Shown here: positions 60,401 through 64,000 of the stretch, in pieces | Layout of the letters: every line of letters starts with the position of its first letter | How positions within the stretch are numbered: position 1 is the first letter of the stretch | Assembly (NCBI RefSeq): GCF_018139145.2 | Contig: NC_059500.1 | Location: forward strand, 29,865,437 to 29,929,436 | DNA length: 64,000 nt | From: Gymnogyps californianus | Taxonomy: Eukaryota; Chordata; Aves; Accipitriformes; Cathartidae | Direction: 5' to 3' | Program-made: the position numbers and the translations under genes | Notes under the pieces: model-generated | Databases searched by the model: none | What the model was told of the DNA's origin: nothing | The model's input: the letters and a program-made list of their open reading frames with translations, nothing else

Positions 60401-63400
60401 AGGTCAGCAATAAAGAGCGAATACATGCTCTACCTTGTGGGACTACATGCTCTCCTGAGCTCTCTAAGTCCTCCCATCTTCTGCTGAAATCCCCTCCTCA
60501 ACGTTTCTGCAGGTCCCTTGCAAAAGCGTCTCAGAGGCTTTCTGCAACAGCCTCACAGGATAAAGAGCTAAGAGGGGTGCTTGTAGATACACAAAGTGAT
60601 GAAGGAGGCAAGATGCATTATTATTCTTGACACTGTTCACTCCTGACACCTAACTCTGTCCTTCAGCCTCCAATCAGGGAAGAGACTTTTTTCACTTCCT
60701 TTTTGGCCATGATTGAAGGAAACACATGCTCTCCTCCTCCCGTACACACGAGAGCGCTATTCTGTTCCCTAGACTCAGCTCTTGCCTTGATGCCTCTTTA
60801 GACACAGGGTCAGAGTTGCTGAGGACACAGGGAGGGAGTTCCCTTCCCGTACAGGCAGGAGGCTGCTATGTGGAAAAGCCACGGTGAAGTCATGGTGTCC
60901 CGGCATCAGGGCAAGGTAGGGTCAGGAGCTGGGTGATCACTGTGCTAAGCCTGAAAGTCTTTGCTCTGTCAGAGGAGCCATTAGAAGTTTACTTAAATCA
61001 GGAGCATGCATGGAACAGAAACAGGATTCAGGGCAAATCCATACTCACATCTAGGCTTGGATGTCACAGTGGTGTATGCGCAGCACTTTCCAGGATTAAC
61101 CCCTTGGTGTCTGAGCCAGAACCAAGGCTTCTGTTCTCTCAGGGCCCCAGTCCTACAAGGTGCTAAGGCCAGTGAGAGCTGCGGGCATAGATTCGTAAAT
61201 CATTGCCATGCACACAGCAGAATTACCCTCTGCCCTCCAGCGTGGCCTGTCCATGCCGTGGTCTGCATGCACGCACAACCAAGAGGCTCCTTTGCTCTGT
61301 TGAGGTTCAAGAATATGCAGTTTCTTCCTGGCTCCCAGCTGGAGTGAGGTGAACACCGTGTTTCTTGCTTCATGGACCTTGATAGCTCCGATGCTACTGC
61401 TGATCTTTATTTCCTGATTGCGTATTTTTAAGATTGAATCTTGATGACAGAGAACAGGGAGCCAGGCTTCAGGGAGAGATAATGGTGTGATTGTAAAAGT
61501 GTTCAAAAGAGGACAGGAATTTACAGAGAGAGCTGAGCCACAGTTACATGTCTGGGGATTTAGGTGTATTGTATGCCACCACAAATTACACAACAAACAT
61601 AAACACGGGGCTTGTTCCAGTCTCCGTTACAGAGGTACACCATGATTCTAATCAAGTTTCAAAAAAACAGCAACAAAAAAACCTTGTCATTTCCTGTGGG
61701 CGGCAATGTACCCAGAAAACATACTCCTCTGCTGCAATCACAGTTGTGTTTTTAGAAATGCTAGAGCCCACTCATTATCCTTGAAAATAGCTTGGGGCAG
61801 GGAGGAGGGGAGAGCGGGCAGTGGTGTGTCAGCAGAAATAATGTCTACACCAATGTCTACATGATGATGGTACCTCCTAGTCTCCTCCCGGCTCCCCAAG
61901 TAAAATGAGAAGTTGCTAAAAGCCCAGACAAACCTCCAAAAGCATGCCTCATCCAGGTGTTGAAAAGAAGCTCTAGCCTGGTCAAAAACAAAACCTTTGC
62001 TTTCTTGCACGGTTCAGGAGAAGACAGCAAGGAAAGCTCAAGATGGACGCACCAAGAGACCAAGAGCATGTCTGAACAAAAGGCTCACAAGGCATTGCTC
62101 TCCTAAGGAAAACTTCCACCCTGAGAGAGAGTCTCCTCTGTCCCCCAGGAGTGACAGTGTGTCTGAAAGGAGGCTGAGACCCATCAAAGCTTTCTGCACT
62201 CTCACACTCTGCTTGGAGGTAATCTTTTCCTTTCCCTCTCCTGGTTGCCTTTTTTCTTTTATTTCCTTCCTATAAGTCTCTAATAATGAAAGGGTGGTGT
62301 AGGAAGGTCTTTTGGTTGCTGCCTTCTTTGATGATGTGTGACATCCAGCTACAGATGTCAGAGGATGTTAGAAGGAAGATGGAGGACAGTGGAGGGAAGA
62401 CCAGAATGGAGACCAGAAAGGAAAAGCAATGGAGAGAGGCAAAGTATTAGAAGAAAGGTGATGCCAAAGTACCACTAGCAATGCGGCTACTCACACACTT
62501 CATGGAGTGAAGGGTACACTCACAAGAAACCTCAGTGTGCTGGGAGAGCGATTAAGAACCCCCCCAGGGCAGTAAGACCTTTGAGGGACACCTGGGAAAA
62601 GGAGAGTGCAGGGGCAGTGGGGTACAATATTTACTAGTGCCAAATCTCATGCTGGACACTACTCCTCTGTAGTGGAAGGGACATGTAGTCACTGGCATGA
62701 TCTGTGCCCTTCCCCATCATCTGCCTAGAGAGGAAACTTTAGTCATAGATAAACAGCCACGTGCTCCAAGCAGAGGAATGCAGCAGAAGCTTTTGGGAGA
62801 GGAAACAGGAGAATAAAGTTCTGTCTTCTAGGGGCCTTTGGAAATCAGGCCATGTGCTAACAAGTCTGGTGATACAAGCATGCCTTTCACTGTAAACAAG
62901 CTCTTGTTTCATAGGAGAACAGGACAAGACAGTGGAAACAGGCTGTCATCTGATGAACATATTCAGGGTTCCTGTTCCTCCATCCTTGTACTTTCCAACC
63001 TCTCACATGGCTGTAAAGGGAAGAGGGACACAATCCTGGAAGTGCCAGCAGACAAAGAGAGGTTTGGGAGCCACTGTGCAAGGCACCTGCTGGCACCCTG
63101 TGAGGCACACACTGGTGGAGGTGCCACTGATGCTACCTACATATGATAACAGGGGCTGCTGAACCCAGTAGGTGGGTACAGAGAAGAAGCTCTCTTTCTT
63201 CCACCTCTGATGGTTCTTTCAGGGCCAGCACTTCCCTGATAAGTGTGGGAGACCTATCATGTGAAGAAACAGGGCCAAGTGGTTTAGTCAGACTCATGAT
63301 TAAGTTAGGGTTGTCTACTTTTTTTCCCCTTCAACTTATGTCTGTTTTGCCTGAACACAAATCACATATTGTGAATCATCAGACAGCCTCTGTGCCTCCT

Positions 63401-64000
63401 TTTGGGGCAGTAAGAATATTCCAAGAAATGAGAGAGGATTGAGATACAAGGGGAGAATCACTACCTCCAGCACAAGGAGGGAGATTCTTGTTTACACTTG
63501 GGTTCAGAAAATGCCAATATTTTTCCAGGATTTCATTACAAAAGTCTTGGCCACCACATTAACTCTGCAGGCTTTGAGGATTAGATGACTGGAATAACAA
63601 TCATGACCACTAACGTTCTCACTGCATGCGTCATCGACATTAGAATGGACACATTCAGAGCCAGTATCACTCTTCTTGTCATCCGAAGCCCTATCCTAAT
63701 GCTAGGTGATTTTTCAATATCTCTGCAAGATTTTCAAGCTCTCGGCTTGGAAAAAAAATCATCTTTCAGAAAGAAAAGCAATCCAGTCTGTGTCACATAG
63801 CATTTCCATGTCTTCACTCTCTTCTCACGACCTTAAAGACATTTCTTTAAATATTATTCCAAGGTGAGTCTATTAACACCATGTGTCCCTTGCCTGCCCT
63901 CCCATGTCCCAGTAGCGTGTCCAAACTGGGTGAAAAAACAAGAACTTCTGTTTGCAAAAGGCTCCCAGCAGGGTTTTACAGATTTAGCCAGAATGATACG
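57472..64000. other. Unannotated DNA to window end
   Basis: No gene or repeat family recognised. A 155-codon minus-strand frame (57,520-57,987) has no domain. A perfect 14-base palindrome ACCTGCATGCAGGT lies at 59,235-59,248. Other frames of about 100-147 codons (58,883-59,296; 61,153-61,596) look like chance. Confidence 0.45.

Overview
The window reads as vertebrate nuclear DNA, almost certainly from a bird. It is moderately AT-rich, has no dense bacterial-style coding, and every recognisable interspersed element is a type typical of bird genomes: CR1 LINE retroposons (one nearly 3.1 kb long, one 5'-truncated young-type copy, two much older amniote-type copies), a solo LTR of an endogenous-retrovirus family common in modern birds, and old MIR-like and palindromic MITE-like relics. 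No tRNA or rRNA gene, CRISPR array or operon is present, and no complete protein-coding gene can be recognised. The honest reading is intergenic or intronic sequence.

Layout. 0.6-1.4 kb: 5'-truncated CR1 on the minus strand. 3.4-3.6 and ~7.0 kb: MIR-like relics. 4.6-5.4 kb: a 12-bp duplication, a perfect 11-bp-stem hairpin and an 18-bp tandem repeat. 9.2-9.6 kb: a CpG- and G-rich island with a G-quadruplex-type repeat. 12.0 and 26.9 kb: two old palindromic MITE-like elements. 27.8-28.3 kb: 3' end of an old CR1-like LINE. 30.1-30.2 kb: two copies of a 38-bp tandem repeat. 33.4 and 36.0 kb: long G and C homopolymers. 36.4-39.6 kb: a long, dead CR1 with recognisable endonuclease, linker and reverse-transcriptase segments. 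46.4-48.1 kb: an ancient CR1-like LINE in two pieces. 55.9-56.3 kb: a well-preserved solo LTR with TATA box, CRE-type palindrome and polyadenylation signal. The remainder is unannotated single-copy-looking DNA.

Two stretches look like possible unrecognised exons: 57,262-57,471 on the plus strand (exactly 70 codons, ending at a strong splice donor) and 14,135-14,330 on the minus strand (hydrophobic, with acceptor and donor). Both are hypotheses. The recognisable CR1 and LTR elements all point to the minus strand, which would fit, but does not prove, a position inside an intron of a plus-strand gene. I found no previously undescribed functional system that I can defend.
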